Positions 9,947 to 20,017 of a DNA stretch of 64,000 nucleotides are shown here, piece after piece. The stretch spans positions 1 to 64,000 of the forward strand of contig CABYHU010000001.1 in assembly GCA_902518715.1 (NCBI GenBank), read 5' to 3'. The notes under the pieces were generated by a model. That model did not search any database and was not told where the DNA came from. It was given only the letters and a program-made list of their open reading frames with translations. How positions within the stretch are numbered: the stretch's first letter is position 1; each line of letters starts with the position of its first letter. The position numbers and the translations under genes are program-made. The stretch is from an uncultured SAR86 cluster bacterium. GTDB lineage: Bacteria > Pseudomonadota > Gammaproteobacteria > Magnimaribacterales > D2472.

Positions 9947-11113
9947 ATGAAAAGCGACCTTACTTTAGATAAAAATCCAAAAAGGGGTTTCTTGCCTGAT
10001 CATTCTCCATTAAAAAGCGTAAGATCAGACTCACAGTCTAGATATTTAACTGATCTTTCAGCGGAAGTACCTAAATTGCTTTTAACCAGCTCTTTACCTC
10101 AAGTCATTGAATCATTACCTGGTACTTTTTTTAATTTTAGTGAAATGATTGGAAATGATGAAGAAAAGAAGTTGAGATGTATTAATTCACAGTTATCTTT
10201 TTTAGCACATGCTTATGTTTATTCTGATAATAAACCTAGAAAAAAGTTACCAAAATCTATAGCTTCTCCATGGATTAAAGTATCTAAATACTTAGGAAGA
10301 CCTCCGGTACTTAGTTACGCAAGCTACTGCCTAGATAATTGGTATTTAATTGATAAAAATAAAAAGATTTCCTTAGATAACGTAGCGCTTATAAATAACT
10401 TTCTTGGAGGCGTTGATGAGGACTGGTTTGTCACAATACATGTTTGTATTGAAGATGCTGCTTCCGAAGCAGTTAGCTCAACAATTGCTTTAGTCGAAGA
10501 GACTGCAGAATCAGAAATAGAAATGCATCTAAAGAATATTCTTGGCTCGCTTGAAAAAGTTAATAGTATTTTTAAAAGAATGCCTGAAAAATGCGATCCC
10601 TATATTTATTATCACAGAGTCAGGCCCTATATATTTGGGTGGAAAAATAACCCTGATCTTCCAAAGGGCTTAATTTACGAAGGCTTCTATAAAAATAAAC
10701 CCCAACAGTTTAGGGGTGAGACAGGTGCCCAAAGCTCAATAATTCCTCTCTTAGATGCTTTGTTTGATGTTAAGCACAAAAAAGATTCTTTAAGAGATTA
10801 CCTAGAGGAAATGCTCTTGTATATGCCTCCCGCTCATAGGGAGTTAATTTCCCAAACAAAGAAAAATTCAAAAGTAAAAATTTATGCAAATGATTCTATC
10901 AAGATAAGAAGGTTGGTTAATAAGTGTTTAGACCAGATGACACAATTTAGATCCCAACACATAAGATATGCAAATGATTACATTCATAGCCAATCAAGGA
11001 ATCCATCAGACTTTACTTCTGGTGGATCAACCATTAGAGGAACTGGCGGTACACCCTTTATGCGATATTTAAGAAAACATAGAGATGAGACTAAAAGTTC
11101 AATTAAAAAATAA
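9947..11113 (+). CDS. Indoleamine 2,3-dioxygenase-like heme dioxygenase
   Basis: LGRPPVLSYASYCLDNW, VRPYIFGWKNNPDLPKGLIYEGF, FRGETGAQSSIIPLLDALFDV and YLEEMLLYMPPAHRELI align by eye with IDO-family signatures (GWKGNPQLSDGLVYEGF, GGSAGQSS, MRRYMPPAHR). Confidence 0.85.
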   Translation: MKSDLTLDKNPKRGFLPDHSPLKSVRSDSQSRYLTDLSAEVPKLLLTSSLPQVIESLPGTFFNFSEMIGNDEEKKLRCINSQLSFLAHAYVYSDNKPRKKLPKSIASPWIKVSKYLGRPPVLSYASYCLDNWYLIDKNKKISLDNVALINNFLGGVDEDWFVTIHVCIEDAASEAVSSTIALVEETAESEIEMHLKNILGSLEKVNSIFKRMPEKCDPYIYYHRVRPYIFGWKNNPDLPKGLIYEGFYKNKPQQFRGETGAQSSIIPLLDALFDVKHKKDSLRDYLEEMLLYMPPAHRELISQTKKNSKVKIYANDSIKIRRLVNKCLDQMTQFRSQHIRYANDYIHSQSRNPSDFTSGGSTIRGTGGTPFMRYLRKHRDETKSSIKK

Positions 11114-11121
11114 GGAATATT

Positions 11122-12027
11122 ATGTCTATTAGGTTTGATGAAAAAGTTGTAATAGTAACTGGAGCAGGAGGAGGTCTTGGAAGGGAGCATGCTTTAGAGT
11201 TTGCTAGAAGAGGAGCAAAAGTTGTTGTAAATGATTTAGGTGGCTCTGTTGATGGAAATGGCGCCAGTGATTCAGCGAATGAGGTTGTAGAGCAGATTGA
11301 ATCTGAGGGCGGTGATGCTATAGCAAATGGAGCTAGTGTTACTGATCTAGATGCTGTAAAAAGAATGGTTGATGAGACCATGGAGAAGTGGGGAAGAGTA
11401 GATGTCCTAGTAAATAATGCAGGAATCTTAAGAGATAAAAGTTTCCATAAAATATCTATTGAAGATTTCAATTTAGTTATGTCTGTTCATTTTCAAGGTA
11501 CTTTGAATTGCACACATACAGTTTTTCCAATAATGAGAGAGCAAAATTATGGGAGAATAATCTTTACTAGTTCCTCTAGTGGTGTATTTGGAAACTTTGG
11601 TCAATCTAACTATGGATCAGCAAAAATGGCTATGGTTGGCTTAATGAATACGCTTAAGATAGAAGGACAAAAATATAATATTCACACAAATTCAATAACC
11701 CCTGTTGCTTACACAAGAATGACAGATGGATTGCTACCGGATGAGGTTGGAGAGAGCCTTCAGCCAAGATATGTAACGCCGGCTGTTATTTACCTTTCAG
11801 GTGATGAAGCTCCTAATGGAGCTATTGTTTCGGCTGGTGCTGGAGTTTACTCGCGAATATTTATTCATGAAACAGATGGAGTATCGCTTGGAATGGGTGA
11901 AGAAATGACTCCTGAAAACATTGCTGCAAGTTGGGACTCAATATCCGATATGAAGGGCGCTAAGGCCCTTCAAAGTGGGCCAGAGCAATCGATAAAGATT
12001 TTTGAAAAATTAAACCAAAAAGATTAG
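11122..12027 (+). CDS. SDR-family (3R)-hydroxyacyl-CoA dehydrogenase-like protein (HSD17B4/MFE-2-type)
   Basis: VTGAGGGLGREHALEFARRGAKVVVNDLGG, NNAGILRDKSFHK, and SxnYGSAKMAMVGLMNTL (Tyr-x3-Lys). Confidence 0.88.
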   Translation: MSIRFDEKVVIVTGAGGGLGREHALEFARRGAKVVVNDLGGSVDGNGASDSANEVVEQIESEGGDAIANGASVTDLDAVKRMVDETMEKWGRVDVLVNNAGILRDKSFHKISIEDFNLVMSVHFQGTLNCTHTVFPIMREQNYGRIIFTSSSSGVFGNFGQSNYGSAKMAMVGLMNTLKIEGQKYNIHTNSITPVAYTRMTDGLLPDEVGESLQPRYVTPAVIYLSGDEAPNGAIVSAGAGVYSRIFIHETDGVSLGMGEEMTPENIAASWDSISDMKGAKALQSGPEQSIKIFEKLNQKD

Positions 12028-12028
12028 T

Positions 12029-13276
12029 TTATTCATCAAAATTAAGCGCACCACCAGTTTGATATTCGATTACTCTGGTTTCAAAGAAATTCTTTTCTTT
12101 TCTTAGATCCATAATTTCGGACATCCAAGGAAAAGGATTTGTTGCGCCAACAAACTCTTCCTCTAATCCAATTTGAACAAGACGTCTATTTGCAATAAAT
12201 TGTAAATACTCTTCCATCATATTTGCATTCATTCCAAGTATTCCACGTGGCATTGTTGCTCGTGCATATTGAACTTCTAGCTCAGTACCTTCTAATATCA
12301 TTTGAGCTGCTTCATGTCTCATTTCATCATCCCAAAGGTGTGGATTTTCTATCTTGATCTGATTGATCATGTCAATTCCAAAATTAACGTGCATCGATTC
12401 ATCTCTAAGTATGTATTGGAACTGTTCTGCTGTTCCTGTCATCTTATTTCTTCTTCCCATAGATAATATTTGTGTAAACCCACAATAAAAGAAGATCCCT
12501 TCTAAAACACAATAGAATGCAATCAAATTTTTAAGGAGAGCTTTATCTGCCTCTTCTGTTCCAGTTTGGAAAGAGGGGTCAGACATTTCTTTTGTATACT
12601 TTAAGCCCCAAGATGCTTTCTTTGCAACACTTGGTATTTCTCTATACATATTGAATATTTCTCCTTCATCCATGGCAAGAGATTCAATACAGTATTGATA
12701 GGCGTGAGTGTGAATAGCCTCTTCAAGACTTTGTCTTAAAATGTATTGTCTACATTCCGGATTTGTAATTAATCTATATATAGCTAAAACTAGATTATTG
12801 GCAACCAACGAATCGGCGGTTGAGAAAAACCCAAGATTTCTTTTTACAATTTTTCTTTCATCCTCAGTTAAACCATCTTCTGATTTCCATAGAGCTATAT
12901 CAGCTGTCATATTTATTTCTTGAGGCATCCAATGGTTTGCACTTCCATCGAGATATTTTTGCCACGCCCAATCATATTTAAACGGTACAAGCTGATTTAG
13001 ATCTGCTCTGCAGTTAATCATTGCTTTGTCATCAACCTGAACACGACCTGATTGACCTTCAAGCTCTTCTTCACCTTCAGTCGCATCAAGATTTTCAATT
13101 GCTTCTTTAGCAAGTTGGGCCCTATCTCCAGTCTGAACTGAGCTTACTGCTTCTTTTGAAACTGGCTCTTCTGCTTCTTGAGCAGTTTGCTTTGCTGCTT
13201 CCTTAACAACTTCCTGGGGAACTTGTTTTGTTTTTTCTGTATTTTCTACTTCGTTGAATTCATCCCAATTTAACAT
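12029..13276 (-). CDS. nrdB: Ribonucleoside-diphosphate reductase beta subunit (class Ia)
   Basis: [27 protein letters not shown] (Fe ligands and radical Tyr), [14 protein letters not shown]. Carries an acidic/Gln-rich N-terminal extension. Confidence 0.96.
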   Translation of the reverse strand: MLNWDEFNEVENTEKTKQVPQEVVKEAAKQTAQEAEEPVSKEAVSSVQTGDRAQLAKEAIENLDATEGEEELEGQSGRVQVDDKAMINCRADLNQLVPFKYDWAWQKYLDGSANHWMPQEINMTADIALWKSEDGLTEDERKIVKRNLGFFSTADSLVANNLVLAIYRLITNPECRQYILRQSLEEAIHTHAYQYCIESLAMDEGEIFNMYREIPSVAKKASWGLKYTKEMSDPSFQTGTEEADKALLKNLIAFYCVLEGIFFYCGFTQILSMGRRNKMTGTAEQFQYILRDESMHVNFGIDMINQIKIENPHLWDDEMRHEAAQMILEGTELEVQYARATMPRGILGMNANMMEEYLQFIANRRLVQIGLEEEFVGATNPFPWMSEIMDLRKEKNFFETRVIEYQTGGALNFDE

Positions 13277-13290
13277 TTTATTCTCCTATT

Positions 13291-16173
13291 TTATTGGCAA
13301 GCTTCACAGTCAGGATCGTCTATAGAGCATGCATCCGGTACAGGTGCCGGTTCACCTAATTCTTGCGAATTTGTTGTTTCTGTTGAAGCACTAACAGCAT
13401 TTAGCGCTCCTTGTTTAACTGTTGATTTCTCTGTTGTTGTAGCAGCTAAAGATCTCAGATAGTAGGTAGTCTTTAGCCCAAGCAACCATGCCATTCTGTA
13501 TGTTACATCAAGTTTTTTGCCACTTGCATTTGCGATATAGAGATTTAAGGATTGGGCTTGGTCAATCCACTTCTGTCTTCTGCTTGCTGATTCCACTATA
13601 TAGCGGGGCTCAACTTCGAAGGCTGTCATGAATAAATTCTTTACTTCATCAGGAATTCTTCCTATTTGAGCAAGGCTTCCCTCATAATACTTGAGGTCAT
13701 TAATCATCACATCATCCCAAAGTTCAAGTTCCTTGAGTTTTTCCACGAGGTGGGGATTTATTATTGTAAATTCTCCTGAGAGATTAGATTTAACATAAAG
13801 ATTCTGATAGGTGGGTTCGATCGACTGCGTTACGCCTGTTATGTTAGAAATCGTTGCTGTGGGAGCAATAGCCATAACATTAGAATTTCTCATCCCTTGT
13901 TTTTTTACTTTTTTTCTAAGCTCTTCCCAGTCTAACGTCTCTGTTTCATCAACATTAATATAATCTTCGCCTCTATTTTCCTTTAGGATCTTTATTGAGT
14001 CTTTTGGGAAGATACCTTGACTCCATAGTGAGCCTTCATATGTCTTGTAGGTACCTCTTTCTTTTGCAAGATCGGATGATGCATTTATTGCATAGTAGCT
14101 TATAAGTTCCATACTTCTATCAGCAAAATCTACAGCTTCCTGTGAATTATATGAAATATTCTGCATGTATAGAGTATCTTGGAATCCCATCAGGCCAAGA
14201 CCTATTGGTCTATGCTTCATGTTCGAGTTCTCCGAGGTCTCCACTGAGTAATAATTAATATTGATAACGTTATCGAGCATCCTGATTGCGGTTGTAACTG
14301 TTTGTTTTACTTTTTCCTCATCAAGTTTTCCATCTTTCATATGCTGCTTTAAATTAACAGACCCCAAATTACACACTGCAATTTCTTCACTCGCTTTTGT
14401 GTTGAGTGTTATTTCGGTACAGAGGTTAGATGAGTGAACAACTCCCTCGTGTTGCTGGGGTGATCTTAGATTGCATGAATCCTTGAAAGTTATCCACGGA
14501 TGACCTGTTTCAAAGAGCATTGTAAGCATTTTTCTCCATAACTCTTTTGCTTTTATTTTTTTGAATTGTCTAAGCTCTCCTTTTTCGCCCATTTCCTCAT
14601 ACTCGGCATATCTTTCTTCAAATTCTTTACCAATTAAGTCATGAAGATCAGGTGTTTCACCTGGCGAGAAAAGTGACCAGTCTTCATCATTTTGAACCCT
14701 TTTCATGAAAAGATCTGGCACCCAGTTGGCCGTATTCATATCGTGTGTTCTTCTTCTATCGTCTCCTGTGTTTTTTCTCAGTTCTAGGAACTCTTCAATA
14801 TCCATATGCCATGTTTCTAAATAAGAACACATAGCACCCTTTCTCTTACCACCTTGATTGACTGCGACAGCTGTATCATTTGCAACTTTGAGGAAAGGAA
14901 CTACACCTTGGCTTTTTCCGTTTGTTCCTTTTATGTAAGATCCAAGAGATCTCACCGGTGTCCAATCATAGCCTAGCCCTCCAGCCCATTTAGAGAGTAG
15001 AGCCATATCTTGGTATGCAGTGAAGATGCCTTTCAAGTCATCTGGTACAGTTGATAAATAGCAAGACGAAAGCTGTGGTCTTACGGTTCCAGAGTTAAAA
15101 AGGGTGGGTGTTGAACTCATGTAATCGAAGCTTGATATTAAGTTGTAAAACTCTATTGCTCTTTCTTCTCTATTTTCTTCTTCCATTGCAAGACCCATAG
15201 CAACTCTCATGAAGAAAACTTGTGGTAACTCATACCTTGTATCATCTGAATGGATAAAATATCTGTCATAGAGCGTTTGCAGTCCAAGATATGTAAATTG
15301 GTTATCTCTTGTATGATCTATTGCTTGACCTATTTTTTCTAAATCAAATGTTTTTAGTTCTGGATTAAGAATGTCTAGTTCAATACCCTTATCGATGTAG
15401 CTTAAGAGGGCTTTTGGATAATATTCTTGCATATCTCCGAATGTTGCATCTTCTGCAATACCTAAAAATTCAAGTGCTTCGTTTCTTATTTGATCCATTA
15501 AAATTCTAGCTGTCACAAATGAATAGTTTGGTTCTTTTTCAACTTTTGTTCTTGCTGTCATGATTAGGCTGGCTCTCATATCTGCAACAGACACGCCATC
15601 GTAAAGATTGCCAATTGATTCTTCTAGAACTACCTTTGGATCTACATCATCTAGCCCTTCGCATGCATCGGTAATGATTGATGAAAGTCTTGCAACATCA
15701 AGTGGCACCGTTTCACCATTTATCTTTGTTACGCTTATGTTTACTTCTTTGTCGAGTTCTATAGTCTTTTTCTCTGGTTTTCCTCTTTTCTTTGCTCTTT
15801 CTTCCCGGTATAAAATGTAGCTTCTTGCTACTTGATATTCTTCCTTTCGCATTAATTGGAGTTCAACCTGGTCTTGTATTTCTTCAATGTGCAAAGTTCC
15901 ACCAGAAGGCATTCTTCTGGTAAAGATATCCATAATCTCAGATGTTATCACTTCAACTTTCTCATGTATTCTCTCACTTGCAGCGGCATTGCCACCCTCA
16001 TTGGCAAGGAAAGCCTTTGTTACAGCTACTTGTATTTTTTCATTTTCGAAAGCAACAACTTTTCCATTTCTTTTTATGACTCTAAGTTTGCCGGGCGCAG
16101 CCAGATTTATGTCTTCTTGTATTTTTGGCGGCGTTGCCTTTATTTCTTTTTCAGTTATTTCGTTTTTTTGCAT
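13291..16173 (-). CDS. nrdA: Ribonucleoside-diphosphate reductase alpha subunit with two N-terminal ATP-cone domains
   Basis: Two ATP-cone repeats (LRVIKRNGKVVAFENEKI..., ISVTKINGETVPLDVARL...), catalytic SSNLCTEITLNT and SNVMAIAPTATISNITG; C-terminal Cys pair (CEACQ). Confidence 0.97.
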   Translation of the reverse strand: MQKNEITEKEIKATPPKIQEDINLAAPGKLRVIKRNGKVVAFENEKIQVAVTKAFLANEGGNAAASERIHEKVEVITSEIMDIFTRRMPSGGTLHIEEIQDQVELQLMRKEEYQVARSYILYREERAKKRGKPEKKTIELDKEVNISVTKINGETVPLDVARLSSIITDACEGLDDVDPKVVLEESIGNLYDGVSVADMRASLIMTARTKVEKEPNYSFVTARILMDQIRNEALEFLGIAEDATFGDMQEYYPKALLSYIDKGIELDILNPELKTFDLEKIGQAIDHTRDNQFTYLGLQTLYDRYFIHSDDTRYELPQVFFMRVAMGLAMEEENREERAIEFYNLISSFDYMSSTPTLFNSGTVRPQLSSCYLSTVPDDLKGIFTAYQDMALLSKWAGGLGYDWTPVRSLGSYIKGTNGKSQGVVPFLKVANDTAVAVNQGGKRKGAMCSYLETWHMDIEEFLELRKNTGDDRRRTHDMNTANWVPDLFMKRVQNDEDWSLFSPGETPDLHDLIGKEFEERYAEYEEMGEKGELRQFKKIKAKELWRKMLTMLFETGHPWITFKDSCNLRSPQQHEGVVHSSNLCTEITLNTKASEEIAVCNLGSVNLKQHMKDGKLDEEKVKQTVTTAIRMLDNVININYYSVETSENSNMKHRPIGLGLMGFQDTLYMQNISYNSQEAVDFADRSMELISYYAINASSDLAKERGTYKTYEGSLWSQGIFPKDSIKILKENRGEDYINVDETETLDWEELRKKVKKQGMRNSNVMAIAPTATISNITGVTQSIEPTYQNLYVKSNLSGEFTIINPHLVEKLKELELWDDVMINDLKYYEGSLAQIGRIPDEVKNLFMTAFEVEPRYIVESASRRQKWIDQAQSLNLYIANASGKKLDVTYRMAWLLGLKTTYYLRSLAATTTEKSTVKQGALNAVSASTETTNSQELGEPAPVPDACSIDDPDCEACQ

Positions 16174-16294
16174 TTCTTTTTCCCAAAAAATCCCCTACAA
16201 AATCTATTTATATTTATTCGGGTGAGGCAAGAATTTTTATGTTTTTTGTATGCGCTTTTTAGATTTTCCTTAGCCTTCGTACATATAATCAAAT

Positions 16295-16303
16295 TGTGGA
16301 TAA
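16295..16303 (-). promoter_or_regulatory. DnaA box (TGTGGATAA = TTATCCACA on minus strand)
   Basis: Exact 9-mer consensus DnaA box in the nrdA upstream region. Confidence 0.65.
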
Positions 16304-16319
16304 GAAATCAACCCCAAAA

Positions 16320-16335
16320 ACACAATATATTGTGA
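16320..16335. promoter_or_regulatory. NrdR box 1
   Basis: ACACAATATATTGTGA fits the NrdR consensus acaCwAtATaTwGtgt; upstream of nrdA. Confidence 0.8.
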
Positions 16336-16350
16336 ATTTTTTACCTTTAT

Positions 16351-16364
16351 TTACTATATAGTGT
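16351..16364. promoter_or_regulatory. NrdR box 2
   Basis: TTACTATATAGTGT; its centre is about 30 bp from box 1, i.e. about three helical turns, the usual paired arrangement. Confidence 0.75.
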
Positions 16365-16405
16365 GTATATGGTGTAAAAGTAATGTAAAAAAGTAGTTGA
16401 TAAGA

Positions 16406-16414
16406 TGTGGATAA
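16406..16414 (-). promoter_or_regulatory. DnaA box (TGTGGATAA)
   Basis: Second exact 9-mer consensus in the nrdA/glpK intergenic region. Confidence 0.6.
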
Positions 16415-16430
16415 ATGTAAGAATATCAAA

Positions 16431-17882
16431 ATGAAATACGTACTTTCCATAGATCAAGGAACAACAAGCTCACGTGCAATAGTTTTTGATGAAAATCAAA
16501 AAATAATTGCAGAAAGTCAGAAAGAATATGAACTTCAATATCCAAATGATGGTTGGGTTGAGGCAAACCCAGATGAAATACTGAGTAGTGTAAAAGAAAC
16601 AATAAAAAAAGCGTTGGAAAGTGCTGATGTTGATATTGCCGCTTGCGGAATCACGAACCAAAGAGAAACAGTGATTGTTTGGGATAGGTTGACAGGTAAG
16701 CCAATATATCCGGCAATTATATGGCAGGACAGAAGAACCTCAGATTTATGTAATGATCTTAAAAAGAAGAAAAATTTAGAAAGTGAAATTAGAAAAAAAA
16801 CTGGACTTCTGCTAGATCCATATTTTTCCGCTACAAAAATTAAGTGGATTCTTGATAACGTGGAGAGTGCTAGGAGTATGGCAGAAAATGGCGAGCTTTG
16901 TTTTGGAACAATAGAAACTTATCTAATTTGGAATCTCACAGAAGAAAAAAACCATAAAACAGATGCAACAAATGCCTCGAGAACAATGTTAATGAATCTT
17001 GAAACTTTAGGGTGGGATGACTCGCTTCTTGAAATATTTAATATACCAAAAAATATTCTTCCTGAAATTTGTTCCTGTGATGATAATTTTGGTTCAATCG
17101 GTGCTTGTGATCAAAAGTTTCCAATAACTGGAGTAATAGGCGATCAACAATCAGCACTTTTTGGACAAAATTGCTTCGAGTTCGGCGAAATGAAAAGCAC
17201 TTACGGAACGGGCTGTTTTTTAATGGTTAATACGAAAGAAAAAATCTATGAATCTCAAGCAAGATTGCTTTCAACAGTAGGGTGTATGCTTGGCAAAAGT
17301 GTCTCCTATGCTCTTGAGGGTAGTATATTTTCTGCCGGTACCTCAATTCAGTGGCTGAGAGATGAAATGCAGTTCTTTGATGATTCTTCTAAAAGTGAGG
17401 AACTTATTAACGAAGACTTTGACTCAAAGGGTGTTAACTTTATTCCTGCATTTACTGGTCTTGGAGCTCCGCATTGGAATTCTGAAATAAGAGGAAGTAT
17501 TCATGGCATTCAGAGAGATAGTAGTAAAGAAGATATAATCACAGCAGTATTTAAAGCTATTTGTTTCCAAACCCTTGAAATCGTTGAGGCTTTGGAACTT
17601 GACGGTGTTTCAGTGCGTTCTTTAAAGGTTGATGGTGGGATGGTAAAAAATAGGAAGTTTCTTCAGCTATTAAGCAATACTTTATCGACAAATGTAAAAA
17701 AACCTGACCAAATTGAGTCAACCGCAGTAGGTGCTTTTAAGATTGCCATGCTGGGATCTGGCATTAAAGATATAGATGAAATCCAAGAAATTGGTTTATA
17801 TGATGAAGTTAAATCAAAACAATCTCAACAATTAAGTGATGATTATCAAATCTGGAAGAACTACTTAACAAAAAATCTTTAG
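16431..17882 (+). CDS. glpK: Glycerol kinase
   Basis: MKYVLSIDQGTTSSRAIVFD, GVIGDQQSALFGQ, STYGTGCFLMVNT. Start placed at the internal ATG 16431 rather than the ORF-track 16407. Confidence 0.95.
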   Translation: MKYVLSIDQGTTSSRAIVFDENQKIIAESQKEYELQYPNDGWVEANPDEILSSVKETIKKALESADVDIAACGITNQRETVIVWDRLTGKPIYPAIIWQDRRTSDLCNDLKKKKNLESEIRKKTGLLLDPYFSATKIKWILDNVESARSMAENGELCFGTIETYLIWNLTEEKNHKTDATNASRTMLMNLETLGWDDSLLEIFNIPKNILPEICSCDDNFGSIGACDQKFPITGVIGDQQSALFGQNCFEFGEMKSTYGTGCFLMVNTKEKIYESQARLLSTVGCMLGKSVSYALEGSIFSAGTSIQWLRDEMQFFDDSSKSEELINEDFDSKGVNFIPAFTGLGAPHWNSEIRGSIHGIQRDSSKEDIITAVFKAICFQTLEIVEALELDGVSVRSLKVDGGMVKNRKFLQLLSNTLSTNVKKPDQIESTAVGAFKIAMLGSGIKDIDEIQEIGLYDEVKSKQSQQLSDDYQIWKNYLTKNL

Positions 17883-17883
17883 T

Positions 17884-18501
17884 CTAAGAAAGGGTATAAG
17901 ATCTTGTCTCAACCTGAGCAATATTATTTATTTCTTCGTGAGAAACCAAAATACATACAATTTCTTTATCTTTAATAAAATCTGAAATAATTTTTATTAT
18001 TTCAATTTTATTATTTTTATCTTGATTTGAAATAGGCTCATCAATTAAAAGGATTTTTGGTTCTGAGTATATTGCTCTTGCTATTGAAGTCCTTTGTTGT
18101 TGCCCTCCTGATAGCTCATGAGGGTATTTAGAAAGATGGTTTTTAATAGAAAGATTATCAATTAATGTATCAAATAATTCTTTATTTCCATTTTCTGAGA
18201 ATTCAATATTTTGTTTAACATTTAAATGCGGAAATAAAGCAAAATCTTGAAAAACAAAGCCGATATTTCTTTTTTCAGGTTCAACAAATTTATCGATACT
18301 TGATTGAATATTATCATCAAGCATTATTAAACCAGACGAGGGTTTTTCTAACCCAGCGATTAGATTTAACAATGTAGTTTTTCCAGAGCCGCTGGGTCCT
18401 GAGACTAGATTTAAGATTCCAGAATTAAAATTGAGATTTAAATCTTTGAAAACATCTTCACTATGATAAGAAAAATTTAGTGACTTAATAATTAAATTCA
18501 T
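17884..18501 (-). CDS. ABC transporter ATP-binding protein (orphan, ModC/ThiQ-like size)
   Basis: Walker A GPSGSGKTT, signature LSGGQQQR, Walker B ILLIDEP. No permease gene adjacent. Confidence 0.9.
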   Translation of the reverse strand: MNLIIKSLNFSYHSEDVFKDLNLNFNSGILNLVSGPSGSGKTTLLNLIAGLEKPSSGLIMLDDNIQSSIDKFVEPEKRNIGFVFQDFALFPHLNVKQNIEFSENGNKELFDTLIDNLSIKNHLSKYPHELSGGQQQRTSIARAIYSEPKILLIDEPISNQDKNNKIEIIKIISDFIKDKEIVCILVSHEEINNIAQVETRSYTLS

Positions 18502-18562
18502 TTTTTTATATGCCTTAATAAGTGTATATATTAAACTAGCTTACTTTCCACAAAAAGTTTTT

Positions 18563-19735
18563 ATGTATAAATATAAAATATTCAATAACATAGCTCATGA
18601 AGGGACTGATTACTTAGTCAATGAGAATCTCATATTAAATGAAGAAGAGCCTGAAGCTCTTTTATTAAGAAGTAAAGTTTTGCATGAAAATGACCTCAAT
18701 GATGAGTTACTTTGCATCGGCAGAGCTGGAGCTGGAGTTAACAATATTCCAATTGATATTGCCTCAAAAAAAGGAGTTGTTGTATTTAATACACCGGGAG
18801 CCAATGCAAATGCTGTAAAGGAATTAGTTTTGTGTGGGTTACTTCTATCCTCAAGAGGGATAATTCAAGGAAACTCTTTTGCTAAGAGTCTGACAATTGA
18901 TGAAGCCAATGAATTTAATTCAAAAATTGAGAATGAAAAAAAGAATTTTAAAGGAAGCGAGCTTTATGGAAAGACACTGGGTGTAGTCGGGCTTGGAGCT
19001 ATTGGATCAATGGTAGCCCAATCTGCTGATGCATTGGGAATGAAGCTGGTCGGTTACGATCCATATATTTCTATAGATGCTGCATGGCGCTTACCAAAAG
19101 AGGTGGAAAAGGCAAATTTAATTGAAGAGCTTGTTGAGAGCTCAGACTTTATTTCTATTCATGTTCCTCTTGTTGATAGCACAAAAAACCTAATTTCTAA
19201 GGAACTATTAAAGCATTTTAAGCGGGGATCAAAACTCATTAACCTTTCAAGGGGCGGCATCGTAAATAATAATGATGTTATTGAGGCTCTCCAAAATGAG
19301 ACTTTGAGTGCCTTTGTTACAGATTTCCCTTCAATAGAGTTAGCACAAAGAGCAAATGATTCTGGCGATGTCATTTTATTGCCTCATATTGGTGCAAGTA
19401 CTAAGGAAGCTGAAGTGAATTGTGCTGTTATGGCTGCTGAGCAGGTTGTTGACTTCCTAAAGAATGGCAACATCATTAATTCTGTTAATTTTCCAAGAAT
19501 AAAACTTAGCAGGTCAACGGATCATAGGTTAATTGTTATCAATAAGAACGAACCAGGCATGATAGGAAAGATTGCAGAATTTATTGCAAATAAAAAATTA
19601 AATATTAGTGATATGGTTAATAAGAGTAGGGATGATATTGCAATAAATTTAATAGATCTCGATAGCGAACCACCCAAAGAATTAATTGAATCTCTTAAAA
19701 AAATTGAGCATGTACTATCAGTGAGAGTATGCTAA
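18563..19735 (+). CDS. serA: D-3-phosphoglycerate dehydrogenase (with C-terminal ACT domain)
   Basis: GRAGAGVNNIPID, LGVVGLGAIGSMVAQ, INLSRGGIV, ILLPHIGASTKEA; terminal ACT-like segment. Confidence 0.93.
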   Translation: MYKYKIFNNIAHEGTDYLVNENLILNEEEPEALLLRSKVLHENDLNDELLCIGRAGAGVNNIPIDIASKKGVVVFNTPGANANAVKELVLCGLLLSSRGIIQGNSFAKSLTIDEANEFNSKIENEKKNFKGSELYGKTLGVVGLGAIGSMVAQSADALGMKLVGYDPYISIDAAWRLPKEVEKANLIEELVESSDFISIHVPLVDSTKNLISKELLKHFKRGSKLINLSRGGIVNNNDVIEALQNETLSAFVTDFPSIELAQRANDSGDVILLPHIGASTKEAEVNCAVMAAEQVVDFLKNGNIINSVNFPRIKLSRSTDHRLIVINKNEPGMIGKIAEFIANKKLNISDMVNKSRDDIAINLIDLDSEPPKELIESLKKIEHVLSVRVC

Positions 19736-19916
19736 AAACTGCATTCCTTTAATCTTTGACATTAAATAAAAAATATTTTTAATCCGTAACATTTGTTTAT
19801 ATTTGCCCACAAGGTATGCGGTATTAATATATCTTTTATTTAATTTTAATTAATAAGATAAAATTCTGATACCAAATTTATGTAAACTACTGATATAAGG
19901 TACTTTTTTATAAAAC

Positions 19917-19933
19917 TGATCAATTTTTGATCA
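19917..19933. repeat. Palindrome TGATCAA-TTT-TTGATCA
   Basis: Perfect 7-bp arms read directly in the serA-ung intergenic region; contains two GATC sites. Confidence 0.9.
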
Positions 19934-19982
19934 ATCTTGTCAAGACCCTTATTTAATAATGTTTTTTAATATAATATTAAAG

Positions 19983-20017
19983 TTATCCATAAAGTTATCC
20001 ACAGAATCTGTGGATAA
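19983..20017. promoter_or_regulatory. DnaA-box cluster: TTATCCATA, TTATCCACA and inverted TGTGGATAA; the last two form a 23-bp palindrome
   Basis: Direct read: TTATCCATA (19983-19991), TTATCCACAGA-A-TCTGTGGATAA (19995-20017). Preceded by a very AT-rich stretch. Confidence 0.75.
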
